Assembly: GCF_910592395.1 (NCBI RefSeq)
Contig: NC_088318.1
Span: 928,001-992,000 of the forward strand
Direction of reading: 5' to 3'
DNA: 64,000 nt
Source: Lineus longissimus
Taxonomy: Eukaryota; Nemertea; Pilidiophora; Heteronemertea; Lineidae
Part shown: positions 48,301 through 58,745 of the stretch, piece by piece
Layout: each line of letters begins with the position of its first letter
Position numbering within the stretch: position 1 is the stretch's first letter
Notes under the pieces: model-generated
Seen by the model: only the letters and a program-made list of their open reading frames with translations
What the model was told of the DNA's origin: nothing
Database searches by the model: none
Made by a program: the position numbers and the translations under genes

Positions 48301-51292
48301 TCAAATCGATATTGAGAGTCGTTGGTTATGAATGAATGGATGGGTTTTGATGGTGAAAAACAATCCTGTCCTTTGAAAAATTGTCAATTATTCCGAAGAA
48401 CCTGTTTGAGTGATAAAGAAACGCAATACAAAGACGTGAGTTGCGCTTGATTAACACTGTGTGGTTCAGTAAAAACGAAACCGGGTGCATGAGTTTCCTG
48501 CATTTACTGTTTTGCAGAAGCTACCTGCGCGAAGACGTAAAACGCGGCCAGGCAGAGTAAATTGCAATATTCAGGAAGCGGCCGCAAACTGCGGCAGTAG
48601 CTTCCCACTGCAATGTTGTATCAAACCTAGTGACAGTACATTAGGTAAAGTCGTATTGTCTGTGATCTTAAACTGATATTTCGGTGTATTTCTTTAGGTA
48701 TTACCACTTGGTTATCATCCGAAGCCAGCTCCTGATAGTGCCTCGGGATATGAAACAACCGCAAAAATGGAAGGAGACAACTGTGTAGACCTCATTCATT
48801 ACTTTCGATACTCGCAAATACTGTGTCGACGTACTCATTAGCCGGATTAGGACCTGTGCAATATGCCGAGGTGCTTGGGTGTAGTAAGAGATTGGACTCA
48901 GCGCAAGTCGTTCTGACTCTCTTTAATGTGTAACACACGCGCCTCAGCTCAATCGGCTAAATAGCGTTGACACAGAGTATATCGATATGATAATGGCAAA
49001 ACTACAAGCTAACTTTGTTAATACGGTTTTTTCGTGTCTCTTTTTTAGCTGCACTCTTGTTTGGACATGTGGCAGCCAATTTCAGTGATTTACTGGCTGA
49101 TTGCAGTCGAGACATGCAATCGGAAGTGACGAAATGTTTCTCCAACACCGGAATTGATTTATCAAAGATTGCTTCCACCATGGCCAATCCAGCACTACTT
49201 CAGGTCATGACCAAAGAATTCAAGGAGCTCTGCCAGTAAGTGACATTATGAAATGTGGCTCCTTCACAGAATCTTGTTTAAATGCACACATCATGAGCTT
49301 TGATAGGATTTTGCCCGGCCATAGATACATCATGACATCAACAATCATTTGTTAAACCTAGGACGAAAGCCCTCAGCTGTTGGCTATCTCCAATGGAAGT
49401 TGGGCCTACCATCAGAATTTTGCATCTCCATACTCCAGTTAGACAGAAAGTAGCTTCTCATGCAGAGAGTTTTTATATCACAAGTCCCAGAGTGGAGAAA
49501 ATTTCTCGTATTCCGAGTTGAAACCTTGTGGACATGCAGAGAGCTCTTAGCACCAGAATACCGAAGTGGAGGAAAGCTCGACATTTTATTAGTAATTCCC
49601 GCTGAAACCTAGTGGACATGCAGAGACCTCTTTGCACCAGAAGTCCCCAAGTGGGGGATAGCTTGTGTATTCCCGCTAAAACATACTGGACAATGATTTA
49701 TTAAAGGGGTAATGGCATCAAGGTTACGATTGGAGCTTTTTTCTATAAGATCCGGATCTCAAACTCTCTAATAAAAAACACAAAGACCGATTTATTGAGG
49801 GAACATCTTTCTTCGCAAATGGCTATTCACTATCGAAGACATACTCATGCCCAACTTGTTATTTCAGGAATAATAAGTTGACCTTGTTAGTTGACTGTGT
49901 ATTCAATAAGATAAAGACCACGTGTTCAAAAAAGGCATACGATTCCTGGACACAGTTAATGAACATCGAAGGATTTAAAGAGGTGACGGGATACATTTGT
50001 GATAATATTGATGGTAAGCATGGCCAAGTTTTGTTCATTCCATAGGAACTGCTCTAAATTAGCTCTACCAGTTTATTAATACCACAGGACGCCTGTGTAA
50101 AGGGGAACAGTTTTAAAAGCACACGCCATGAATGCATTTAGTGCATTGAGACCGAGCTGCTCAATACAACATATAGAAACAGAGAGCAATACTTTGTAGA
50201 GGCTACCTTTATTAAACTGTGGTCCAGCGATCTAAGACTGGTATACAAATACTCAAGAAACTGGTGAAATTCAGATGGAGAATTTTAATGATAAGGTATA
50301 CATGTATATTTAGCAATAAAATCGAGTGATTGGCCAAGGTTTACAGACTATCAAAATGTCAAAATTTGTCATAAAGGGTTGGACACTGCGATGGGATGGC
50401 CTCTATAGAAGAAACAATAAAGAGCCGAAATAACCCATTTGACGTTTTTGCTATTTTCCACAAAACAATGAAAATGATACTCTTGTTGATTTGACTCTGA
50501 ATCCTTTGAGCACATCAACTAAGTCCAACGCGAAATAACGGCAATCATTTGTTTTACAGAGATGACGGACCCTGCGGGTGAGACTTGCATGGAATCTGCT
50601 GAGCCAATTCTCAAACCATGTATGGAAAACAAGGGTAAAGAAATTGTCGAAATGATCAAGAAATATAAAGAGGGCTCCGAGCAGCGGGTAATGGCAGAGA
50701 AGTGTTTGTAAGTATGTGGTCAGTTGAGGTTGGCTGGCATTATAGCAACTTTACTATATCCTGAACTACTTCGAAGTTAGATTGTGCTTTTATAAACACT
50801 ACTGAACATCTGCCTGAACTAACAAATCGGTTTTATCTCTAGCCCTCATTACAAACCCGCAATTTAAATCCTGTTGAAACTCCAGTAATAAGACATCACT
50901 TTTGAAGCAAAATCATAAGAGTCGCGGCAGAAAGTTATGTTTACCCAAAGTGGCCTATAGTTGCTTTCGCTGCTCATACTACGCTCCTACCACCAATTGT
51001 TTAGGAGGACTCTTCTTTAGTTTGCCAATACGCCTGCGTTGAATCTCAATCATATTACTCAAATCACAAATTTTCGCTTTTTGTTTCCTCCAGAGCTTAT
51101 GGCACAATAAGATCCTGCATGAAGCAAGCTCTGAAAAGCTGCAAAGGCAACGGAAAGCACATCCTGAAGATTCTGGAGATGATCAATCCGCCGGCTTGCC
51201 AAAAATACACACTAGCTGCCGGAATGACCAAACCAAGTATCATGTTAGTCTTTCTGGCTGTCATCAGTGCTGCTCTAGCTTACATGTGGTAA
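42387..51292 (+). CDS. secreted, probably GPI-anchored 12-cysteine protein (5 exons, 239 aa)
   Basis: Exons are 42387-42426, 49049-49235, 49868-50013, 50560-50707 and 51094-51292, with phases 1, 2, 1 and 2 all consistent and GTGAGT/GTAAG donors. Exon 1 supplies only MAVKALWVIQLAL; with the start of exon 2 it forms a textbook signal peptide (1-23). The mature chain begins with an NFS sequon and has cysteines at 32, 43, 75, 86, 95, 120, 134, 145, 173, 182, 190 and 209: exactly three per exon 2-5, as C-x(7-10)-C-x(18-31)-C. The C-terminus (about 223-239, MLVFLAVISAALAY) is hydrophobic and follows LAAGMTK, a plausible GPI attachment site. The middle is predicted helical with many lysines and glutamates. 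Fourfold internal duplication is inferred. The fold may resemble insect 27-kDa haemolymph glycoproteins (DUF1397), but I cannot verify that. The 6.6-kb intron 1 holds repeats and elements. Confidence 0.85.
42954..43034. repeat. 21-bp tandem repeat x 4
   Basis: GTAGTATGAACAGCTGTACA-type units, nearly perfect, within intron 1 of the 12-cysteine gene. Each unit contains a CAGCTG E-box. Confidence 0.9.
43806..43976 (+). mobile_element. MITE family 2, copy 1
   Basis: A 171-bp element with terminal inverted repeats starting CCGGTGTG and related for about 45 bp (AGTCC...TAGTCC blocks). A second copy of the same length lies inverted at 52532-52702. No coding capacity. It sits in intron 1 of the 12-cysteine gene. 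Confidence 0.8.
45341..45394 (-). mobile_element. MITE family 1, terminal fragment
   Basis: About 50 bp matching the outer end of family 1 (GATTATATAAAGTTTACGTT, then TTCACATGTAACGCG). Confidence 0.6.
45421..45438. repeat. (CAT)6 microsatellite
   Basis: Six perfect CAT triplets. Confidence 0.9.
45990..46075 (+). repeat. probable tRNA-derived SINE fragment
   Basis: Contains a perfect B-box-like GGTTCGAATCC preceded at tRNA-like spacing by GACTAGGGGTCAAGAGGT. The stems do not fold into a cloverleaf, so it is a relic rather than a tRNA gene. Confidence 0.35.
46667..46940. repeat. tandem repeat, about 45 bp x 6
   Basis: Units read TCCATTATTTCTATAGTCTA, CAGCAATCAT, CCCCGCTTTC with small length changes. 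Lies in intron 1 of the 12-cysteine gene. Confidence 0.85.
49380..49690. repeat. degenerate tandem repeat, about 90 bp x 3
   Basis: Copies share GTGGACATGCAGAGAGCTCT, GCACCAGAA and AGTGG...TATTCCCGC in order. Lies in intron 2 of the 12-cysteine gene. Confidence 0.65.
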
Positions 51293-51437
51293 AGAGATTG
51301 TTCATTTCATCAGAGAGCTGTCTTTCTTAGCCCCTTCTTCAGTGGTCAGGTATTTACCGGAGAAGAGGTTGAAGTCAGGTCAGTGTAGCTTCATCCGTTC
51401 ATCATCATCGCACGGAGGAAGCTTCAGAGAAGTTGGC

Positions 51438-51443
51438 ATTAAA
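51438..51443 (+). promoter_or_regulatory. possible poly(A) signal ATTAAA
   Basis: The common variant ATTAAA, about 145 nt after the stop codon of the 12-cysteine gene. Confidence 0.35.
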
Positions 51444-52531
51444 ATCTGCTACTGAGATTCAAGGCAGCCTACTTTTGTGCATGTCAGTAACAAATATCTA
51501 TCATCGTATACATCAGACTATCATTTTCCTATACATTTGTAATTTTTTAATGGCTGGAGCCAACTACACCACACAAACAGGGAATGAAAAAGCTTGCTTT
51601 CCGAGAGGTAGTCCTTTCTAATATGAATCAGATGTACACACAACTTGAAATGATGCTGATGGTCACTTCTGGATGTCCTTATCATGATCATATCATGACT
51701 GCTAGCATGCTAGTTCAGGGATATACAGGTAAATGGTACATGTATTCCGTATCATTAATGTGAGGTAATGTTTAATGGAAATTGTTTAATCATTTGAGTC
51801 GGTGGTTTGTTTATTTTTTACCATGCTTTACACTACAATAATGTACACTACATTATAATAGGCAAACGAGTGTGACTGTATAGGCGAGCTTATTACATAC
51901 ATACTGTTAATCCCTAGGTGACAGCTTACTACAACAGTGGCTTTCTATAACCACTGGTGGCGGGTTATACAACTACTAGTGTGAGCAAATTCGTATGCAT
52001 AACAACTGCACTACGGCATTGTGTATAACTGCATTTCTATTTTCCTGGACCACCAGTCATTACGAACGGCGTACCCCTTTAAGGGTGTAGTATACTAATG
52101 TACATTGTTAACATAAAAATAATAACGGTCTTTGAATACGCTCAGTATATTTTTAAAGCGAAACAGCATCAGCGGGTAGATGACTATCGTTCTCGTCTAC
52201 CTGCCACAAGTAAAGGTGATGAAGGCATCAGATTCTCGAGTCAGCAGGAAGCAGGATATCTAACAAACATATGGTACATATTGGCGTTAACTTATGTTCA
52301 GTTCCCCTTTCATTAAATTCCTTCAAGCAAATAGTGCTTTTCATTCAGGTAAAGGAGGACGGCTGTAAAATGTTAGGTTTTGCTTTGATAGACCTCAAGT
52401 ATCACGAAGCGCACTCGAGTGAAACATGACAAGAGACCACGTGAATCAGGCCTCAACGAACACCTTCGTGACAAATAACAAGCAAACAGGCAACTGTGAC
52501 AATAGACCACGTGAATCCTATCCCGGCCAGT
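51444..52531. other. no gene recognised
   Basis: AT-rich intergenic sequence with short frames only. Confidence 0.5.
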
Positions 52532-52702
52532 CCGGTGTGTAAGGGATAGTAGTCCTAGGGCTGATAGTCCGTGTAACAATAGCCCGCATTGCTAAATGTT
52601 TTGGTTAGGGTTAGCGGTACAATAGATCATGCTACTTAATTGGTCAAATACAATGCTACCGGACTATGACTCCAGGGGGACTATATCCGCTGTCACACCG
52701 GG
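52532..52702 (-). mobile_element. MITE family 2, copy 2
   Basis: A 171-bp inverted copy of the element at 43806-43976, matching along its whole length by eye. Termini are CCGGTGTGTAAGG and GTCACACCGG. Confidence 0.8.
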
Positions 52703-53382
52703 TTTTTCGTGCCATAACATCAGATAATAATGTTTAAAAGTTGTGCCATAAGACAATATAACGTCCCAGTTTAGTAGCTGCTTCTTGATATCCGCGGAAG
52801 AACTATAACCGGATGCTGCCATATTTTGTATTGTGTTGTTGAGAATAACGTATTTGGTTGACATAACAAATTAACGACATCTGTTATAACCATTTTGTAA
52901 ATAATGTTAAACATTTGATGTTTTATATTACTTAGATCAGTACACGTGTAATTAGAAATATACCTCAAAAAGGAATTTTTCCAATCAAGGTGATGATTAT
53001 GTGTCTGTTTATATAAAGAACGTAACTATTGCAAATATTCGTTGTTCCACATAAATGTGATGACAGTCATTTGTATAAATAAGCATTACTTCGACTTTTC
53101 GATAGTATATTTAACATTTATAGGATTTTCACCGCAGTAAGAATGGTAAAATTCCCCAGTTACAAGTATGTTTCTATCATCATGGAGGTCTTAATAATAC
53201 CTCTATGCTATCATATGGGATACTGCGAATGTCTGAAATCTAAACAACAATACGTAAACCTGTGTTCTGGTAGATCCGGTCATGCTTTACCGGATTTTGA
53301 TCGTTTCAATAGTTCAGTAGGATTTAGATTCAGCACTCTCCTACCGGAGGAACCTCGAAACAAAATCAGACTTGATTTATAC

Positions 53383-53567
53383 GGTTGTTTTCACATGTAA
53401 CGCGTCATGGTTCACTTTTCATGTGTGACATGAAGAACGAACAAGTCGTTTTCAAAGAGCGGGCTACATACCAATTACGATGTCACTTTTCACCCTCACG
53501 TCGTGTTTTCAAGCCATGGCAAGTGAAACATGACAAGTGATGACGTAGATCCTGTATAACTCCAGCC
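53383..53567 (-). mobile_element. MITE family 1, copy F
   Basis: Same orientation as copy A. It contains TTCACATGTAACGCGTCA, the central CAAAGAGCGGGCTACATA and the CTGTATAACTCC terminus. The 3' half carries a small deletion relative to copies A and C. Confidence 0.75.
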
Positions 53568-54728
53568 ATAGAATCGGGCCTACACCAAAACTTGAACGTA
53601 GGCGTCGTTATATGCTTGTTAGAAAACACTATACATTGTCGCAGCAGACATTGTCGTTAAAGATGTATAACTTCCATGGTGATAATCTAATTGTTGATTA
53701 GGGTGTTCAAAGTTGATGTAAGGGTCCAGATATTATATTATTCCAGTAATTGTTATATTATTCAAGATTTTCTGACGAATTCATTTCCTTCTCAACTTGG
53801 TCAGAATAGGCTTAAGGGATTCTGACCGACCTAGGAAAATGTAAGGAAACGTGTAAACAAAAGCAATGGTTCTGTTGCAACACCAGCAAGTGTTGATTGA
53901 GCACGATGTACGATGTAATACGTTTTTGACTATGCGATCAATTTTGTTGCATCACCTTTGGAAATCACCTGTTAAGGTTATTGAGTTACATGTACATACT
54001 TTATTTGAATCTGTTTTGATAACTGGCCAATTCTAACGAAGTTGAGATGATAGTTTAGAGTTATGTGGTGTTTAGCTAAAGGTTGTGATAGCGTTAATCG
54101 GGAGCATGTCAACATTATCTAGACTTAAAAACCGCTTAAAAATGTGCTTAAAACACGACCCCCGGAAAGACGCCCGAGTTGGCATCAACAGTTCATCAGT
54201 ATCAAATACCGACGATGCCGAATGTATTCTTAATCTTCTGGTATGGTCTTTGAATTAAAAGAGACGGACTCATGATGCCATTCTCGCCAATTCCCCATTC
54301 TCGGGGTTTTTTTTGCTCCAAAATAATGTTGACATGCTCTCTTTGCCTGTGTTATCGGCGTTAGACCAGGGTCTTACTAGGATTGAGCAACGAAGTCTTG
54401 ACAAGTTGCACTTGATTAATGTATCGACAGGTTTTGTTTTAATATAGATTAATGTTGCATAGGTATATTGTTGATGTTCATTTCGTCGTGATGTGTTTAA
54501 AAGGCAAACTTCCCCTGGAATAATGCTTAGTCAGGTAATGCTTGTCGCCAGAAAAATATAATCATATACAGTAGCCTTTATCCGAGTCGTTTTCAACTGG
54601 CCTCGTTTCAAGCAGGAAGTGATATGCCACCCTGCCCTGCAGTGTGCATTCCCTTACACTTCCACCTGAAGACGAGTCTTTGTTTCTAAACAAGGATGCG
54701 GCCTATCTGACGTATTCAAACCCATTGA
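53568..54728. other. no gene recognised
   Basis: AT-rich intergenic sequence; nothing supported. Confidence 0.5.
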
Positions 54729-54734
54729 CGATAC

Positions 54735-55691
54735 TATGGCAAGCCAAAGCGGAATTTATTCAAGACTTTAGAATTACCATTCAAGAAGTTAAATATAAGT
54801 TCAAGAAGGAAATATATGTTCAAGACTAAAATATGTTCAACCTTGAATCAAATGTTTTCAACCTTGAATAAAATATGTTCAACCTTGAATAAAATATGTT
54901 CAACCTTGAATAAAATATGTCCAACCTTGAACAAAATATATTCAACCTTGAACAAAATATATTCAAGACTCACGTGACCATATTCAAGACGCACGTGACC
55001 ACAAAATTGATGACGTAGAATCTGTGGTACTTCTGATGCGTTCTGTTTCACGACATGATTGATTGCCTGTATAGCCTAAACACTCAAACATGTCAAAAGA
55101 CAACGAGAATCCGATACAGTGGTGTCGGCCTTAAGAATGAAAGGTGAGAGGCATTGCGCATTTTGAACCTATGATTTGCCTGATATGTCTGTGAAACATG
55201 TATCGACTCTGACATTCACTCGGCATCCATGTCATGATGTGTAGGATTACAGTACATGTCAGGTGTAGGCGGCTAGGTACGTGTACAACCATGTGTCAAA
55301 ACCTCGTGCGAACAATTCGAGCTCCGAAACGCAACACAAGTACCATGGGTTCGGGAAAGTCCGGACGCGGGTTCGGGAAAGTCCGTAAAGCATCAAAACA
55401 TGAGCAACTACGTCATCAATTTTGTGGTCACGTGCGTCTTGAATATGGTCACGTGAGTCTTGAATATATTTTGTTCAAGGTTGAATATATTTTGTTCAAG
55501 GTTGGACATATTTTATTCAAGGTTGAACATATTTTATTCAAGGTTGAACATATTTTATTCAAGGTTGAAAACATTTGATTCAAGGTTGAACATATTTTAG
55601 TCTTGAACATATATTTCCTTCTTGAACTTATATTTAACTTCTTGAATGGTAATTCTAAAGTCTTGAATAAATTCCGCTTTGGCTTGCCATA
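54735..55691. mobile_element. 957-bp non-autonomous DNA element with 284-bp terminal inverted repeats
   Basis: Left arm 54735-55018 and right arm 55408-55691 are reverse complements with no mismatch that I can find. The element begins TATGGCAAGCC and ends GGCTTGCCATA. It is flanked by the direct repeat CGATAC (54729-54734 and 55692-55697), a target-site duplication; counting the outermost A as flank gives ACGATAC on both sides with an extra T on the left. Each arm holds tandem 21-bp units (TTCAACCTTGAATAAAATAT), typical of sub-terminal transposase-binding repeats, and two CACGTGAC words near its inner end. The 389-bp centre has no transposase, so movement would need an enzyme supplied in trans. 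Superfamily unassigned. Arm identity implies recent insertion or gene conversion. Confidence 0.85.
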
Positions 55692-56147
55692 CGATACAGT
55701 CAAAATGAGACTGTGGTTGACGAAATGCCCGGATATGAGAAAGATTTTAGAATTTGGCAATCTCAGATAATAATGACGACCTACCCTAGATCTGATGGTA
55801 TCCACACCTTTACTGCATTTTGAAGCCTGGTCCGTCGATTTGATTCTGAAGACCGTGATCCAGCGGATACCCCCCTTGATAGCATTATGTCATGTGAGAT
55901 CATGCCGTATTGTTAACTTGACATTTCATGCATCGATTATCCAGCCGTTGCGATTTCTATCGCTCCAATGTCTCCCGATTGCCCCACATCTTTAGATCCA
56001 AAATACACGGGACTTTATTCCTGCACCTGCATTGCGAGGACTGATGAACGTCTGACTGAATGACCCCCGGAATATAGGTCATCCTGGCCTGCACTCTGGA
56101 CGCTGTGGGATGGCCTTGTCCTCCTAATATGAGAGAGTGTGAATAGG

Positions 56148-57040
56148 ATGACGAAAAATATTACTCCGGCGTCTATCCCGGCCGAGCAGATCGTCCGACA
56201 TACGATACAATGGACCAGAAGGAGCCATATCACGGCAATGATTCAAATTGGTAAACAATTTTCCAGCCACAAGGGATTCGACGGGATCTTTGGGCAAAAT
56301 GTTCTTAGAGGGGTCAAAGCCACGCCTTGCATTATTCACTCTTCACGATACAAAGGATCCCGACGAGTCTATTCAGGTCAGTAGCCTCCAATATCAATTT
56401 CAATCACCTCCATTCATTTGTAGCCCTCTGAATAATCATTATACAAGGTGGGAACTGGTTTCTCCGGGCGGTTAGTTATGGCAACACGAATATTTTGGAC
56501 ATCGAAAGTGCAAAGTTACGACGGTTATGTGAAATTGTTACGTGATGTTACATGCCTAGTGTCGCCATTCAAATGAAAACGTACATGTAATACTGTTCAC
56601 GGTTTGTCCGAGAATGGACAATATACTCGCCAGGCAGATTTTAGATATTAGAAAGACCATCCAGTCACCTTCGCCGCTCAGTTTTACCAGCCAGGGATTG
56701 CGGCGGGGCTTTTTTTCTTTTTCAGACAAGCCCATTCATATTATATCGAAATACCACACATATACGCCCAGTAGTAGGTAGATTACATCACAGTTCGCAA
56801 TATGTCCAAGGGAAAATTTCTACACCATTTAGAAGAAATGACAGAAACTCAGCTGGACTTTATCGGTTTTATTTGGAAACCAAACTAAAACAGGCGCTGA
56901 CTGACACGACGGCAAACGGCTACATAACATGTATGCGTGAATCTATACAGTGTATAAAAAAGATGGCGTCAGGTTTATCTACGGGGCTGAAGATGTCAAG
57001 AACACGAAGGCCACAAATCCCCAAAGCATTGCTGGATTAG
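56148..57040 (+). CDS. candidate two-exon gene fragment, frame uncertain
   Basis: A GC-richer block at 56148-56375 ends at a good donor (TTCAG|GTCAGT). Two plus-strand frames are open into it: one from ATG 56148 (contains ASIPAEQIVRHTIQW), and one opened by a TTTTCCAG acceptor at 56271 (contains GKMFLEGSKPRLALFTLHD and DPDESIQ). The second is phase 0 at the donor and matches a strong acceptor (CTTTTTCAG) at 56725, after which 104 codons stay open to TAG at 57040 (contains GLYRFYLETKLKQALTDTT). The first frame would end after 18 further codons. A minus-strand frame is also open at 56124-56339. Family unknown. Confidence 0.3.
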
Positions 57041-58745
57041 CTTGACACATTGTTATGGCGGGCAGAAGCAGAAAGGACCTTTGACTTATTTCTGAAAGTC
57101 CTTCGCAGGAATTTCACGTACAATTAATATTGTTCGAGGCAGTGACCGCTTTCGTTTCAGCATCTTCAAAGCCCCATGACCCTTGCAGCGTCACAAAGTA
57201 GCCTCTACACAAGAAATGGACATCTCTCCGATTGCAAAACCTCAGATGCTTTAAAAAGGAAATGAAGCAAATGAATAGTCATGGTAATAAAGAAGTGTCA
57301 CTAACACCGACAGACGGCGCTTTGTCATTCGAAAAAGTTCGGCGGAGTTTCGTCTGAGGGATGCCGAGTAAGGGAAACACAACCAAAGCGCCTTTCTGTC
57401 GTGATGATGGAGATCAAATGTTTGATACCGGTAGATGGACCAAAGTTTGGTGTTACACACTAACACGGTTCACGCAATACAAAATATATACAAATTATAA
57501 TCTGCTATTTTGATCCGATTCTGACCACAGGCGTTGCCCAATGGCCTCGTCTGCAATACCGCTGAATTGGAGGCTACGCGGATCACCAAATCGTCAGGTT
57601 CGTGTAGTCCCATAATCAGACAACGAGTCACTGTGTTCGCAGCCTCGAAGGGCGTTGATATTGGTCGCCACTAGGGGTCGCACGAATTTTACGAGAATTA
57701 CGATTATAATGCTGGTAAATGTTTATTTTTGGGGACCTCTGCATCATGACACCGGTGAAAAGCAGTCAAGATCTTGCATTTTGTGCAACTCCTTCTCATC
57801 TCTATTGAAAAACCGTCTGTCAACTGTGACCACACTGCGATAACAGTTGCGAAAGTTGGGTGCGCCACAGAATGATGACATCGTAAACACTGTACTCTCT
57901 TGGTCGAACGTAAACCCTCAAGGAGAGAGACCACCACGCCAACTGACACTTCAACAGCCTTGACCTTTGATAGCTAAAATGGCCGCGGTCGGAATGACCT
58001 TTACCCATAGTCGTCGCTCCCCTTGTAGTTTAATTTGAGGTTTAGCAAAACTAAAGTCCGATTTTCTTCCATTTACAACATTCTACATATTAAGGCATCG
58101 TTCGCCTTCGGAGTTCCATTCTATCGCATAATTATTTAACATGTTTATAATTGAAAGTGCGAAATAAATATATACAAAACTTCGAATATAATATCTTTAG
58201 TTTGGCAGTCAGAGCTGGATGATGTTAATAGTGGTATTATCTATCAAGGCACCACGTGTTACATCTGGTCAGCTCCTGAAAAAAAGGAGATGAATTTAGT
58301 TCAATGCCCGTATGAGAATTTCAAGATCACCACCAGAGACCGCATTCAGTTAGTGGGGACGCTGCCAGTGGTGATAAGCTTTTGTTTTTACATGTTTACT
58401 GGGCAGAATCATTTCCAAAGACCTACATGTTCTCACCGAATCGTCAGTAGTTTCCTATCAATGAAATGTGCATATGTGGAAACAATCATCCTCTCTCGGG
58501 ATGGGAAATTGGTGATATGAAAATAAGAGCAGAATGCTTGTAGTTTCCTTTGGAGATAGAGGCCACGCCAGGGCAGCACTTGCTTCAGATAGTCCGTGGG
58601 AAGCCATAGATTTTGGAGAGTAGCCTTTCAGAGGACATGAGTTGCCCTTCTCTACGATCCTCCTTAATCGAGGTCCAAAGACAACATGACTTTTCTACTT
58701 ACTCTCCAAAATTAAAGGCGCTCGGTATCTTAATCTGGCACTGGG
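57041..58745. other. no gene recognised
   Basis: Includes the presumed 3' flank of the minus-strand gene ending at 58746. No AATAAA is close to its stop; a minus-strand ATTAAAG lies about 30 nt downstream. Confidence 0.4.

Noticed and set aside
53143-53400. 85-codon plus-strand ATG frame
   Set aside because: Its 3' end runs into MITE family 1 copy F and it has no domain.
55234-55578. 114-codon frame inside the 957-bp element
   Set aside because: Half of it translates the 21-bp tandem units; the same peptide appears in inverted orientation in the other arm.
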